Source: Verpa conica
Taxonomy: Eukaryota > Ascomycota > Pezizomycetes > Pezizales > Morchellaceae
NCBI GenBank assembly: GCA_033030425.1
Contig: JAUFSD010000002.1
Span: 62,001 to 126,000 of the forward strand
Direction of reading: 5' to 3'
Length of the DNA: 64,000 bases
Part shown: positions 1 to 9,767 of the stretch, in pieces
Position numbering within the stretch: the stretch's first letter is position 1
Layout of the letters: the number at the start of each line of letters is the position of its first letter
Position numbers and translations under genes: made by a program
Notes under the pieces: generated by a model
What the model saw: the letters and a program-made list of their open reading frames with translations, nothing else
What the model was told of the DNA's origin: nothing
Database searches by the model: none

Positions 1-550
1 TCACATCCCGCCAATCTAATATGCGATAATGTAGGCAAAAAGCTAAGCGATCGGCTCTTTGTTTCTCAGTGAGAAGTGGTTTAGTTGTAGGTTTTCGGCG
101 GTGGATTCCATCCTCTGCTAGGATTTTTTTCACAGTAGTAGCACATATATCTAAGCCAGCTATATTAAATTAGTATATAATTAATTTAGGTATTGTTGAG
201 AAAATTAAACCTTTATGTGCAAGATCTTCATATGCCATCCGGCAGTGTTCTGCGTCAGATAGTGCCAAATCAATTAAGATTCTTTTTTGTTCTGGTGAAA
301 GTGCTTCATTACACCCTTTTATGGCATTAGGTTTTGGTGTTAGGTTCTCTGTAGCACATAAATCGGGATTGCCGTTCTCTAAAGCTCGGCGTTTGGCTTC
401 ACGGATAATATTGGAGCATGTTGCTATTTTGACTCCAGTGTAGATAGAAATTTCCTTCAAACCCATTTTTCTGGCTCCATTTAGCATCGCATAGCCGAGA
501 ATCTGGCCTCTTTTAGACATCGGTGTTGTTTGACCTCGTATTCGGAGCAT
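1..550 (-). pseudogene. Tc1/mariner-family transposase, N-terminal part, broken and cut by the window edge
   Basis: Read on the minus strand from about 550 downward, this encodes a helix-turn-helix DNA-binding region of the fungal Tc1/mariner type. It begins with a segment containing SKRGQILGYAMLNG and continues past the second helix (EISIYTGVKIATCSNIIREA). An in-frame TAA lies at 170-172, after which the same frame continues with transposase-like residues, including CATTVKKILAEDGIHRRKP and LTEKQRADRLAFCLHY, to position 1. The catalytic DDE domain would lie outside the window. The stop makes this copy non-functional as read. I could not identify terminal inverted repeats around 550-600. Family assignment rests on recognising the HTH arrangement and the HRRKPTTKPLLTEKQ block typical of these transposases. 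Confidence 0.75.
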
Positions 551-1134
551 TTTGAGTGTAATCTGTCAAAAAAAAACCCGGAGATATTGCAAATAGCCAC
601 GGTATGAACAAGAAATACCAAATTCCTTAAGTAACTTTTCTGTGACCTGAGTTTTTTAGAGTGCTGGTTGTCCACTTTTAACTCGTCAATCCAGTATATG
701 CACCCATATGCGGACCCGGCCCGTTCTACAAACGTCATGAGATTACGAGTAGGAAGTGAATCAGTGGATGTTTTGTGGGTTACCAATGACTAGCTGGGTT
801 ACTAGTTTATTAATAAATTCAAGCCTGAGGCAACAGTGCATGAGAGACTCGAGCCTGGGGCTCTGCTGTGCTACCAGGGTGCTCTCAAAGATAAAGTCAG
901 CGACATCCCCACACCTCTCTCAGACCAAATTCCGCCCCGTTTGACTGTCAACTTCTACACCACGAGCTTCTTATTGGTTACACTGCCCCCACCTTCTCAG
1001 ATATCCTTTTGGTTACTGCCGGTTACACTGCCTTACTCTCACCACTCACACCTAACGATGGAACCTGCAGGGTGATGCTTTTTTTTTTAGATTGCTGACG
1101 ATCAGGCTCGAGAAAGGAGTGAGCATTAAAGTAG
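551..1134. other. Intergenic stretch, nothing recognised
   Basis: Only short overlapping reading frames are present and none resembles a known protein. A poly-T tract ending in AG at 1081-1090 could be a splice acceptor for the zinc-finger gene downstream, but the frame after it meets a TAA at 1127-1129, so I did not use it. The missing 5' exon of that gene may be in this stretch. Confidence 0.4.
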
Positions 1135-1890
1135 ATTCTGCCCTACATGCTTTAGCCAAGCCATCCAGGACGCAGCCGCATCCACTAGCGAACCACAGCG
1201 CCAAGACCACCCAGACATCGCTAGCCTTCATACCGAGCCTCATCAGTTGATACCCGTCGACGAGGGTATCAATGCAGCCAATGAAGATGTCCAACATGCC
1301 AGGCCGCCAGCTTTGACAGCACAGCCTGACGCTATGGGCGAGAACAGTAACTCCACTGGTAGGAGGAGTCTTTTCCCCTTTGTATGCGATAGTCACATCT
1401 CGATAAAAACCTGCAATTCCAAGTCACTGTATGTATCACCCATTATGTCCCTTCGGTTTATCCAAGAGCCTACTAACATATACAAAGCTGGCCCCACAAA
1501 TGCGCACGTGATGACCGCAAGCCAGTTGACCGCAAGCCAGTTTACCGCAAGCGAGTTTACCACTGCTTAGGCGAGAATCACGGCGAGAAATGCACTGCAA
1601 TTCTCAAGTCCTACACAGCACTCAACCGCCATTATTCTAGCGTTCATATCAGCAAGACAAATAAGGCAAAACTAGATTGTTCTTCCAAAGGCTGTTCCCG
1701 TGTTGGTGACAATGGCTTCACCCGTAAGGATAACCTCCGTCAGCATATGCGGGATGTTCATGGTGAGAATATCCCAAAGAATCCAGTCCGCTTCAACGGC
1801 TGGGACCGGAATAATGAGAAGCCTCTCATTAAGAATGGAACGAGTGACGGTGACATGATGGACAGAGATCATGGGCTAGGTGGTTTGTAG
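1135..1890 (+). CDS. C2H2 zinc-finger protein, 3' exons (5' end not resolved)
   Basis: Two exons join in frame: about 1135-1428 and 1488-1890, ending in TAG at 1888-1890. The 59-nt intron has a GTATGT donor at 1429, a TACTAAC branch site at 1471-1477 and an AG acceptor at 1486-1487. The spliced frame carries two fingers. The first is C-x8-C-x12-H-x4-H, with KSYTALNRHYSSVH. The second is C-x4-C-x16-H-x4-H, with GFTRKDNLRQHMRDVHGE, a layout common at the C terminus of fungal transcription-factor-like or NACHT-associated proteins. Between exon junction and fingers lie three tandem five-residue repeats (DRKPV, DRKPV, YRKRV). The frame is open back to about 1130 without an ATG, so the start must lie in an upstream exon or has been lost. 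A DNA-binding role is inferred from the fingers only. A degenerate gene is possible. Confidence 0.55.
1513..1557 (+). repeat. Three tandem 15-bp units inside the zinc-finger coding exon
   Basis: The unit gaccgcaagccagtt is present twice exactly (1513-1527, 1528-1542) and once with two changes (1543-1557). In frame it encodes the basic five-residue motif D/Y-R-K-P/R-V three times, just before the first zinc finger. Confidence 0.85.
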
Positions 1891-2552
1891 GTGAGGTTTG
1901 GGAGTATTATGTGCATGTGTGTTTGGTCTCATCTTCTTTCTTTTTGGTCTCTTTTTTCCGTTTATTACTACCACATTCTTTTCTTTCCTTTGATCCTATC
2001 TACTACCTATATGTCTACTGATCAACATCTATCGTTTCCTTATTTTTTTCTTTTCACGATTACTCAGGTCCGAAAACACTCCTTATAATTATTTATTATT
2101 TAGCGTAAGCCTTTACTTTATGTTGTCATCAAATCATGTATGCAATGGGGTTTGCGGGGGAAGTTAGTAGTCAATCATTTATATTTTTCTTTATACACAG
2201 TGGTGCCACCACGGGACCCGAAATCGTCTTAGACGTGAAATTTCTTAGCCTTGGGATCCGGAAGGCCACCTGCGTATTTCAGGATGGTCTGATATCCTAC
2301 TAAGTTAGGAAGATCAATAGCTGGCAATCTTCCAAGTGACTACTATGGCATTAGAGATGGCACTAGCTGACTAGTCAAAGTAACCAATCTATTTCCCAAA
2401 ACGGTGAATTCGCTGAAAAAACCAGTCATTACTGTATTATAAAAACACTATCGTATATTTTAATCTCCCTCTTAATTCGCGTGTCGTCTTGTAGCCTCTG
2501 TATGTTCAACCCTAGTTGAGTAAAGATCTTTTTTTTTTCGATCGACTCTTTT
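1891..2552. other. Intergenic, T-rich, no gene seen
   Basis: This stretch separates the zinc-finger gene from the convergent end of PKR1. The first part (1930-2060) is pyrimidine-rich and probably includes the 3' UTR of the zinc-finger gene. No frame resembles a protein. Confidence 0.5.
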
Positions 2553-2930
2553 CTACCTGTCCTTTTTCCCTTCCTCGTCTTGCTCGCCCCAGCCATTATC
2601 CTCCCTCATGTCTTGGGCTTCCTTAGTAAGCGATGAATTCTTATCCCCATTCTGCATCTTTTCTCGCTCGATTCTTAGCCTCCTAAGTCTCTCAGCCTCG
2701 AGCTCTACCTTTTTCATCATGGCGACCTCTTTTACGAGCCACGTTATCCCAGCCCACAGCCCACCACAAACCAGGCTTAGAAGCAAAAAGCGCCAACTCC
2801 GCATCCCGACGAGAAGGAAGAAAAAAGTGACCTGAAGAAGCGCGAAGGAGGTATGGATTGCAACAACAAAAGGCCCGTTTTCGCCCGATTGGAATACCGG
2901 GATTCTAAACTCTTGGAAAAAGTTTGGCAT
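2553..2930 (-). CDS. PKR1: Pkr1-like V-ATPase assembly protein of the ER membrane
   Basis: This single-exon frame encodes 125 residues. Pkr1 is a small ER membrane protein needed for efficient assembly of the V-ATPase V0 sector. The N terminus MPNFFQEFRIPVFQSGENG aligns by eye with the conserved Pkr1 start (an NFF...W/R..IF.pG block). Two hydrophobic segments follow at about residues 22-44 and 48-66, with the family motif pattern ...HTSFALLQ... and GLWAGITWLVKE. After them come a basic/acidic coiled-coil-like tail and a D/E/K-rich C terminus. The frame is open for 32 more codons upstream, but only from a TTG, so I chose the ATG at 2928-2930, which starts at the conserved block. It is transcribed divergently from SDHAF3, with 220 bp between start codons. 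Confidence 0.82.
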   Translation of the reverse strand: MPNFFQEFRIPVFQSGENGPFVVAIHTSFALLQVTFFFLLVGMRSWRFLLLSLVCGGLWAGITWLVKEVAMMKKVELEAERLRRLRIEREKMQNGDKNSSLTKEAQDMREDNGWGEQDEEGKKDR

Positions 2931-3150
2931 TGGAGTTTTTTTTTTTTTTACTGTGAAGTGGAACAAGGGAATAAATACAACAAGGGCATAAAAAAAAAGG
3001 GGGGACGCGAGAGAGAAAGCTCTCAAGGATTATCCCCGACTCTTCCAAAGCCGGGTAATTCTTGTATATTCGCGAAAGCCTCGGTTGTGTGACATCTCCA
3101 ACTTCTCTTTCTTCCGTCATCCCGAGTCCTGTGGTAGGAGTTCTTCGAAA
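2931..3150. promoter_or_regulatory. Shared divergent promoter region of PKR1 and SDHAF3
   Basis: Only 220 bp separate the two start codons, so both genes must draw on this segment for their 5' UTRs and core promoters. It holds a long A/T homopolymer run (T10 at 2936-2946, A8 at 2991-2998). Such tracts keep fungal promoters open. No TATA box or specific factor site is evident. Confidence 0.5.
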
Positions 3151-3859
3151 ATGCGAATATTTCATCGTCTGCTCGCCTCTCATGGCATCTCTACCTCCTC
3201 TTCAGCTTCGATCTTGGGTAAATCCCCAGATATAGGTAGGTATAGCTCTGAGGTTTAGTTATTCTATTGTATTACCGGGTGCTAATCGTTCGTTGATATA
3301 GCTCTTCTACCACCAATCCCGTTATATCGACGATTGCTGAGAGCGCACAGACATAAGTTACCACAAGAGGTAATTAGATACGTACCTATTCGTATATTTG
3401 GATTTATTGACTGGCTGACAGAATGGGTTAGGCAAGATTACTCGGGGATGATTATATCAAGTCAGAATTCCGACTACACAGAAATATCGAGAATCCACTT
3501 CAAATAGTCAGTATTTAATTCTACTCAAGGGGATATGGCTTATATGTTTCACTCGAATACTATCAACCGGATGAATTTTTGAATACTGAATATTTTATTT
3601 TCTAGGTTGGTTTTCTGAAGGAGTGGCAACTTTACGCACAAGCACTAGAAGGAGACACATGGCAAGACGGTAAACTAGACACGGAGAAACTTGAAAAGAT
3701 GAGTGGTATATACAAATATTCTTTACTATCTATGCTTGGCACGTCCTTGGCTTACTCTGACTGCTACCAAATTTAGATCAGCAAATCGGGCAGTTGTATG
3801 AATTAATGAAGGCTATCAAAAGCCCACAAAATGATGGAGGGTCTAAGAGTGGGGGATGA
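3151..3859 (+). CDS. SDHAF3: Succinate dehydrogenase assembly factor SDHAF3 (Acn9/Sdh7), five exons
   Basis: Spliced model: 3151-3235, 3302-3369, 3432-3506, 3606-3705, 3777-3859, giving 411 nt and 136 residues. SDHAF3 is a mitochondrial matrix LYR protein that helps insert iron-sulfur clusters into the succinate dehydrogenase subunit Sdh2. The protein has an N-terminal mitochondrial presequence (MRIFHRLLASHGISTSSSAS). It then carries the LYR block PIPLYRRLLRAHRHKLPQE, the conserved RLLGDDYIKSEFRLHRN and NPLQIVGFLKEWQLYAQ, and the end DQQIGQLYELMKAIKSP. Donors are GTAGGT, GTAATT, GTCAGT and GTATAT, and every junction keeps phase. Exon 1 could instead end at 3217 using GTAAAT, which also stays in frame and removes six residues. 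The exons are too short to show as a long reading frame, so the gene is easy to miss. It shares a 220-bp divergent promoter with PKR1. Confidence 0.88.
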
Positions 3860-4298
3860 GACAGCAGCTCGGCTACCATAGAGTAGATATTAGATAAATG
3901 CGTTTGTATTATTTGTGTACTAACAAAAAATGTATTTGCGTTCTCGGCGACTATGTTGCGTCATCGGAGTTGTCAAAGGCTTCTCTAATATCCCTGCAGC
4001 CGATTATCTGCATTCTCTATTTTTCACAACTTTGATGCTGATTAATATGGTAAGCTCACACTTGGAACATTCACGATTTATCACTCGTTGCATCATACGT
4101 AAAAGCAATCTATAGAATTCTATTTAGGCAGCCTTATCTACCGCTCCCAACATGAATAAATAATACCGCTTCCAAAATATATAACTCGTTGACATATGCT
4201 ATCATTTCGATTACACCAAAACACAAAGCGTTTAAACCGTCATCCTATCATAAACGTGTTAGCGATTCATCCAGTACTATCTTGCGCATGCCAGTGTC
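3860..4298. other. Convergent intergenic region
   Basis: This lies between the 3' ends of SDHAF3 (plus) and the amino-acid oxidase (minus). It is AT-rich and without convincing coding potential. It probably carries both 3' UTRs. Confidence 0.5.
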
Positions 4299-7140
4299 TC
4301 ACCATCTCCCCATCCAGGTGGCTGTAATATTCTTAGCTTCATCAACAAGCCCAAATTCAAGCATTAGTTGGACTGTCCCCCTGACCGCAGACTCAAGAGC
4401 AGAAGCGATCCACGCATGTGTATATGACGTGTGTTCTCCGACAAAGATAATCTAATAATCATAAGTGTTTAATCTTCCAATAGGGTTAGGGGTAATTTTA
4501 CATTATTCTCAGTCTCGAAGTAGCTTGGGATGTATAGTTCATGCTGGCCAACGCTTGGCGCAGCCCAGCTACCCGCAATGTTCTCGTCTTGAAGCCAACA
4601 CTTCCGGTTATGCCTAGTCACCGGGAAAAAATGAGTCTCGTGAATATAAATCTCATTGGAACACGTGACTTACTTTCCGGTGTACTGTTCTTCAACAATT
4701 GGACCATGGATTTCTGTCATCGCATTGAGCACGTATTGGACATGCTCTTCGTCGGACATGCCTACTGAACGCGTTGCGGGATCGTCATAGTTGTAGCTAC
4801 CGAGCATCACACCCGGTCCTGTACGGTTGAGTTGGTAGGATGGATAGCAGAAGCTCGCGATCCCTGTGCGTTTGTTAGAATATTCCTGATGGGTATGAGT
4901 TTGTTGTACGTACCGGGAATATCGGTGTATGCGCATCCACCGAAGATAGGCTTCTCGAGGTGCTCCCAGAATCTAGTCTTGAATTGGAGAGATACCTGTA
5001 GTATTTTAGTCGCCTTGCCCTGAATTGATCTTGGTCACTAGAATTCGGCTCACCTTGCATGCGGTACTATAATCAAGTCTTTTGATGGCTCGTCCCAAGA
5101 CGCTCGAGAAGGCTAGTGGGTTGTTAGCTGATGTGTGTTATTTGGGCTGTGGTTCTTACTAGGGAGTCTCCAGCGCCGGACTTGGGTAAAGGGCACAGCG
5201 ACAAGGGCGTAATCGAAGATTTCCTCATTGAATTTCTTCTCTTTGAGGTTGTTCCTCCATGAGAACTTGACCTTCTTCTCATCCGCCAGGTATTCGGCTT
5301 TCTCGATCTTGCGGCCGAATTTCACTCGGTTACCGATAAGCGGTCGGAACGCGAGAGGGAGTCTTTCAAGACCTGCAATACAGATTAAAACCTAATAGTA
5401 AGTCATAGCGAGTGGGGTAATAGTATACCTTTGTCAATTGTCCTCCAAGTTGTAGCCGAAAAGTAAAAGCTCTCAAACCTATATTTGTGTTAGACGCTAA
5501 AATACACTTATGTGGGAAAGGTTTGAGAACATACAATGAACCCCAGAATGCAGCCTGCCCGGATCCATCAATTGTTGCGATTTCCAAATCGGTTATGTTG
5601 AGGTCTGCACCTAGCAAGTGCCGGATAAATGCAAACTCTGACCAATCATCCCATCCCTCATCTGTCCTCGAAAATATTAGTGATGGGTTATATCTTTTTT
5701 GTACACTTATGGAATTGTGACTTGCCTATATACTGCTTATGTGCTCGATACATATTATTTGCAATGGCACCGAGTCTTTCGGGACTCAGGAATAGGTCCA
5801 TTATTGCTTGATTCACCTCTTGCAGGTCTGGGGGTAAAGCGGTACTAATGTTTGCAGCAGCAATTTCTCCAACCTGGACCCTGTAGTATCAGCCCATGTT
5901 TATCGTACCATAACTCGAGTGTTTTTCTTTCTTTCTTACAGTTGGAACTGTTCCATCTGGGTTTCTTATTCCGTTGGTGTAGGACGGCGCATTCAGAGAA
6001 GATTGAATCCATGGGATAAAGTCCACAGAAAGGTTTTTATTTCCACCGTTGAGCTTGTTCAGCGTCTCGGCCAGTTGGAATACGATCTGGTGGTCTTTGA
6101 TTTCTAGGGTTTCGTTCGTGGAGGGGTATCGTATCTTCTCAGGGACTGCATGCATGGGGGATAGGGATGAGAATCGGCTAATTATCATAAAGGAAGGTGC
6201 TCTAGATACTACTTACAGCGCATGGGTCCCATTTCTATTACATAATTAGCTAAATAAGTGATAAATTTGCCCAGTAGAAACTTACCTTGATACTGATAAT
6301 CCTCGGGTTTCCCCTCTAGATAGATTGTTCGGATACGTCTGTTTTAATGTTAGATATAGTGTTGAGAACCCGTTATGGAGATTCTTACCCCCCAACACGC
6401 TGGGAAGATTCAATAATCTCAAAGTTGTGGAAGCCGTGAGACTCCAAGATAAGCTTTGGATAGATTATTAGTCGTGCTCAATAGAACTTTGGGATTTCTT
6501 GGCTTGTCTTACAGCACTCATCAGACCAGACATCCCACCACCGATTATCCCAATTTCTTGATTATTAATATTAGCAGAGCTCCAGAGTAATAGTTAGGGA
6601 TAAGATCCTACTTTTAGCCTTGGCCTTCTCCACGTCAACTTGACTCACGTTTCTACCTTGCAAGTAGGCAACACCATCAAACCATGGGCCATGACTATCA
6701 ATTCCACTGGCATTATTCATCTTTATCGGTGTAGTATCACGCTTGTTAAGCATCTCATTGAAGCTTCGTTTACGCTTCGGTTTAAACTCCAACAACGTGC
6801 TCTTCCCGACCAGCGCATCTGTTTCAGAATCCCACGCGGTCAAGCAGCCGCCATTTGGTGAATCTCCCGGTACTCTCCATACTAGTCTTGAAGACTTGGA
6901 AGCTTGCAGTCTTTTCGCTATCGTGTGATGAGAGTCTGTTGACGATGAAGTGTCACAGTCGCCGTAACTGACATCTATCGTGCCCGTTAGAGGGGTCAAG
7001 ATATCAATATGGATGTTAGCTATCCCCGTGTCTAACGTAGTCCGTGTTTCTAGCCGGACAGCGTGGTTGACAGGCAGCGATGCAAACGCAACGCTGGCAA
7101 CCCCGAGCCCGAAGAAAAAAGCTCCCTTGATAGTTGACAT
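4299..7140 (-). CDS. Secreted FAD-dependent L-amino-acid-oxidase-like flavoprotein, about ten exons
   Basis: This family oxidises L-amino acids to 2-oxo acids with release of ammonia and hydrogen peroxide. The ATG at 7138-7140 begins a signal peptide (MSTIKGAFFFGLGVASVAFA). A TTG two codons upstream is not used. After about 130 residues comes the FAD-binding dinucleotide fold IGIIGGGMSGLMSA (around 6520-6560), then EIIESSQRVGGR and EMGPMRFPEKIRYPS, the classic amino-oxidase substrate-entry region. The middle contains GSGQAAFWGSLYFESFYFS. Near the C terminus are GSWAAPSVGQHELY and FVGEHTSYTHAWIASALES, the second FAD-contacting motif (G-E-H/x-T-S...A-x-x-S). It ends NITATWMGRW with TGA at 4299-4301. 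Junctions checked by eye keep frame, e.g. VGG|R (GTAAG...CAG) and PMR|F. No internal stop was seen. Substrate range cannot be read from sequence. A polyamine or tryptophan oxidase remains possible. Confidence 0.85.
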
Positions 7141-8899
7141 TGTCAATTTCCACTGAGGTTTTTGGCGATGTCTAAACTCTTCAGGTCCTGGAGAACTTGT
7201 TGCGTTCTTATACTCGGGGAATAAGCAAAAAAAAAAATTAGGGAGTAATAAGTCATAAGGCTATGCCCTTCGGGCAATACGAGTGACCTGGCTCCGATAA
7301 TCACCCCCGTTACCGATAAAGCAACAAACATTCTCGGGAGTTATTGAAGTGATGTAAGCACCCGCTGGGGTTCTGATTAGTGGTCGCTTATCTGGGCCTG
7401 TCTCGTATCGGGGCGGGGGGTGCGTTTGTACCCGGTACCATTAAGACATCATTTAGTTAAGTATCGACACGGATATGATTTTTAATCAAGCCTCAAAAGC
7501 CTTGTTAAGGTTCAAAGCCCAAGGCACAAGGCTCAGTTCGTTGGGCCTTATAAGGCTAGAAATACAACACAAGTGACGTATTGTATGTGGGCAAAATAAC
7601 CGTGCACTTAGTATTCGTGCTCTCACTTGACCAATACCTCACCACGATGATGGCTGATCGAGGTGGGGGCGGTATCCAGATACTAAAATATCTATGGATA
7701 TGAGAATTAAACTTTGTAATCTGCCCTATTAGAGCAATAGGATTGTTGCGCCATGGGCGGCTCAAATTTGTTATTACGTCGATGCGCGGTTTTTGTCCCC
7801 TACAATACATAGGTTATATGTATATTCTGACCTTTAGGGAGACGTGCCTATCGGTAGGACGTCCCCTCAACGGGCCAGAGCATACGCGTGCAAAGTGCTA
7901 ATCGTAGGGGAGTAACTACCGTCCAAGGTTCATTGTGATGTGAAAGCATCGAAAGAACCCACTGGAACGATATTGACATGACGCGTATTTAAAAGCTTCA
8001 CCTGGCGACAAATACGAGAAACCAGGATTCCAAATGTGCAGATCTATACAAGGCTTGTCACACCGCATTGGTTGGAATGCTTTCAACTGAGCCTCTGTAA
8101 TACCTTGCCAGGCTCTCGGGGTCGGAAAAGCCCGTATCCGCCCTTCAAGACCCTGTGAAATACATAATAACTCGGTATTCCCTTATGTACCTTATCTGAT
8201 TGTGATTTTTGGTGGTCGCTTTAGTGCAAAAACCGGCTCGATCGTGCTGGGAGGGTTAGGTAACAAGGCTGCGGAGTATCAAGGCTGGTAGCACGGCGGA
8301 TAAAGTGAGGGTTTGATCATGCAACAAGTCTGTTCTGGCTCGGGGGTTTAGTGGGGCCGACGGCCCAATACGGATTAGGATACTTCTGGTAGATCACTCA
8401 CCGTGAATTAGTCATCAGTAGCAGTAGACTTAATATTAATAGTTGGGGTAAATAATAGAAAGATTCTCTTGGTGCTTACTTAAAGGTTCCTATATAACAG
8501 ATCTGGAGTGGCTACTCGGAATTTTGTTACGCAACCCTAGGCAACTTCTATGCAGGGTTCTTTTCGCTCCATGCCATATTCGACATATTCGAATGGTATC
8601 GCAACACTGCTGAGCTGAGCAAAAGATCCTGGACAGGAATACCGGTATTCCTTTTGGCCTAGGTTAATCTTTTCTAACACAGCCATGTGGCTGCGGCCCG
8701 GCCCGTTGTAAGAGCTTTAATTTCGATGGTGAGGCGATGTAAGGTCTTTAAAACGGTTAGTTTTCCGGGAGCCAGTATTCGGACTTGTGCACGTGTTAAC
8801 CATATATAGATTCCCCATAGAGCCTGGAATCTTGGGTCATCACTAGATATCTTCTGTTTCTAGTGAATAGGACCCCTAAAGGCCAAGGCTGGGGTTTAG
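7141..8899. other. Gene-poor intergenic region
   Basis: The first few hundred bases upstream of 7140 must hold the oxidase promoter. A segment at 7487-7555 contains several overlapping short inverted copies of gccttg/caaggc and a CTTATAAGG palindrome. Beyond that I see no coding potential or repeat family I can name. Confidence 0.45.
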
Positions 8900-9289
8900 T
8901 TGTCGCTCTTAAGACATCTGCAAGTTCTAAGGAGAAACCTATGTACTCGTAGTCTTCAAGCGTTTCCGGAATACGGTAACTGGGAGCGCCATGTCTTTCC
9001 TACAAGGTCACTTTTACAAACCTGTGCCGTTGGCCAACTCAGGTACCTATTCCTCGGCAGCACAAAATTCAGCAAATGGCTGGCCTTAGATTTGAGGCAA
9101 GACACCCATGAGGTGCATTACACCTTGAAGATACAATGTGACAGTAGGCAAGACATGGCACTCCCTGTTACCGTACTCCGGAAACGCTTGAACTACGAGC
9201 AGCCGCCTGCTTGCTGTATGAAGTTAGGACTATCGAATCTAGATCTTTATCAGAGTCTTTCTAGAGACTTGAACCAAATCCAAGAATAG
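8900..9289 (+). other. Open frame of unknown status (about 129 codons, TTG start)
   Basis: The frame opens at a TTG and encodes an Arg/Leu-rich sequence with no recognisable domain, signal peptide or membrane segment. It could be an exon of an unknown gene or chance. No convincing splice sites extend it. Confidence 0.15.
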
Positions 9290-9767
9290 TTGGAGAAGCT
9301 TTATACCTATTAGATCCAAGTACTGACTTAGGCATCCAACTTCTTCTACACAGTATGCAGAGGTTTAGGATTCTACGGGTATCGCACCCCTTTTAGTATT
9401 AGCAGAATTAAAACACCCTCTCGCTCCTGTTAACTTGAGATAGCGCTTGGGTAAATTAACCGTTATTTGTACGTCCTGCAATTCTGTGCCACATCAACTT
9501 GCATCAAAAACTCGACTATATGCCACTCGCCTCTTTCTCGCATATCCAAGTTGAATATTGATTTTTTCCCTCTTTTTTTTAACTTAATTAGATAAAGGAC
9601 AAAAGCCATCGAGGATCGTTGGGTTCCATCACTTTCACTCTCAAACCAGATAAAGTAACATCCCATACTTGACGGTTGAAGTCTATCAAACACCAGGCCA
9701 TCCAAAATAAACTTGAGAATTATCGAATTATTCTCAGAACCGCACATCAATTTCAGAACTAGGAACC
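9290..9767. promoter_or_regulatory. Upstream region of the large GTPase gene
   Basis: This 478-bp non-coding stretch ends at the ATG of the GTPase gene, whose start context is accATGtc. A pyrimidine-rich block at 9550-9582 (ttttttccctcttttttttaac) is of the kind often found in fungal core promoters. No TATA box is clear. Confidence 0.35.

Noticed and set aside
2931..3026. N-terminal extension of PKR1 with an additional hydrophobic stretch
   Set aside because: It starts only at TTG, and the conserved Pkr1 N terminus begins at the ATG at 2928-2930.
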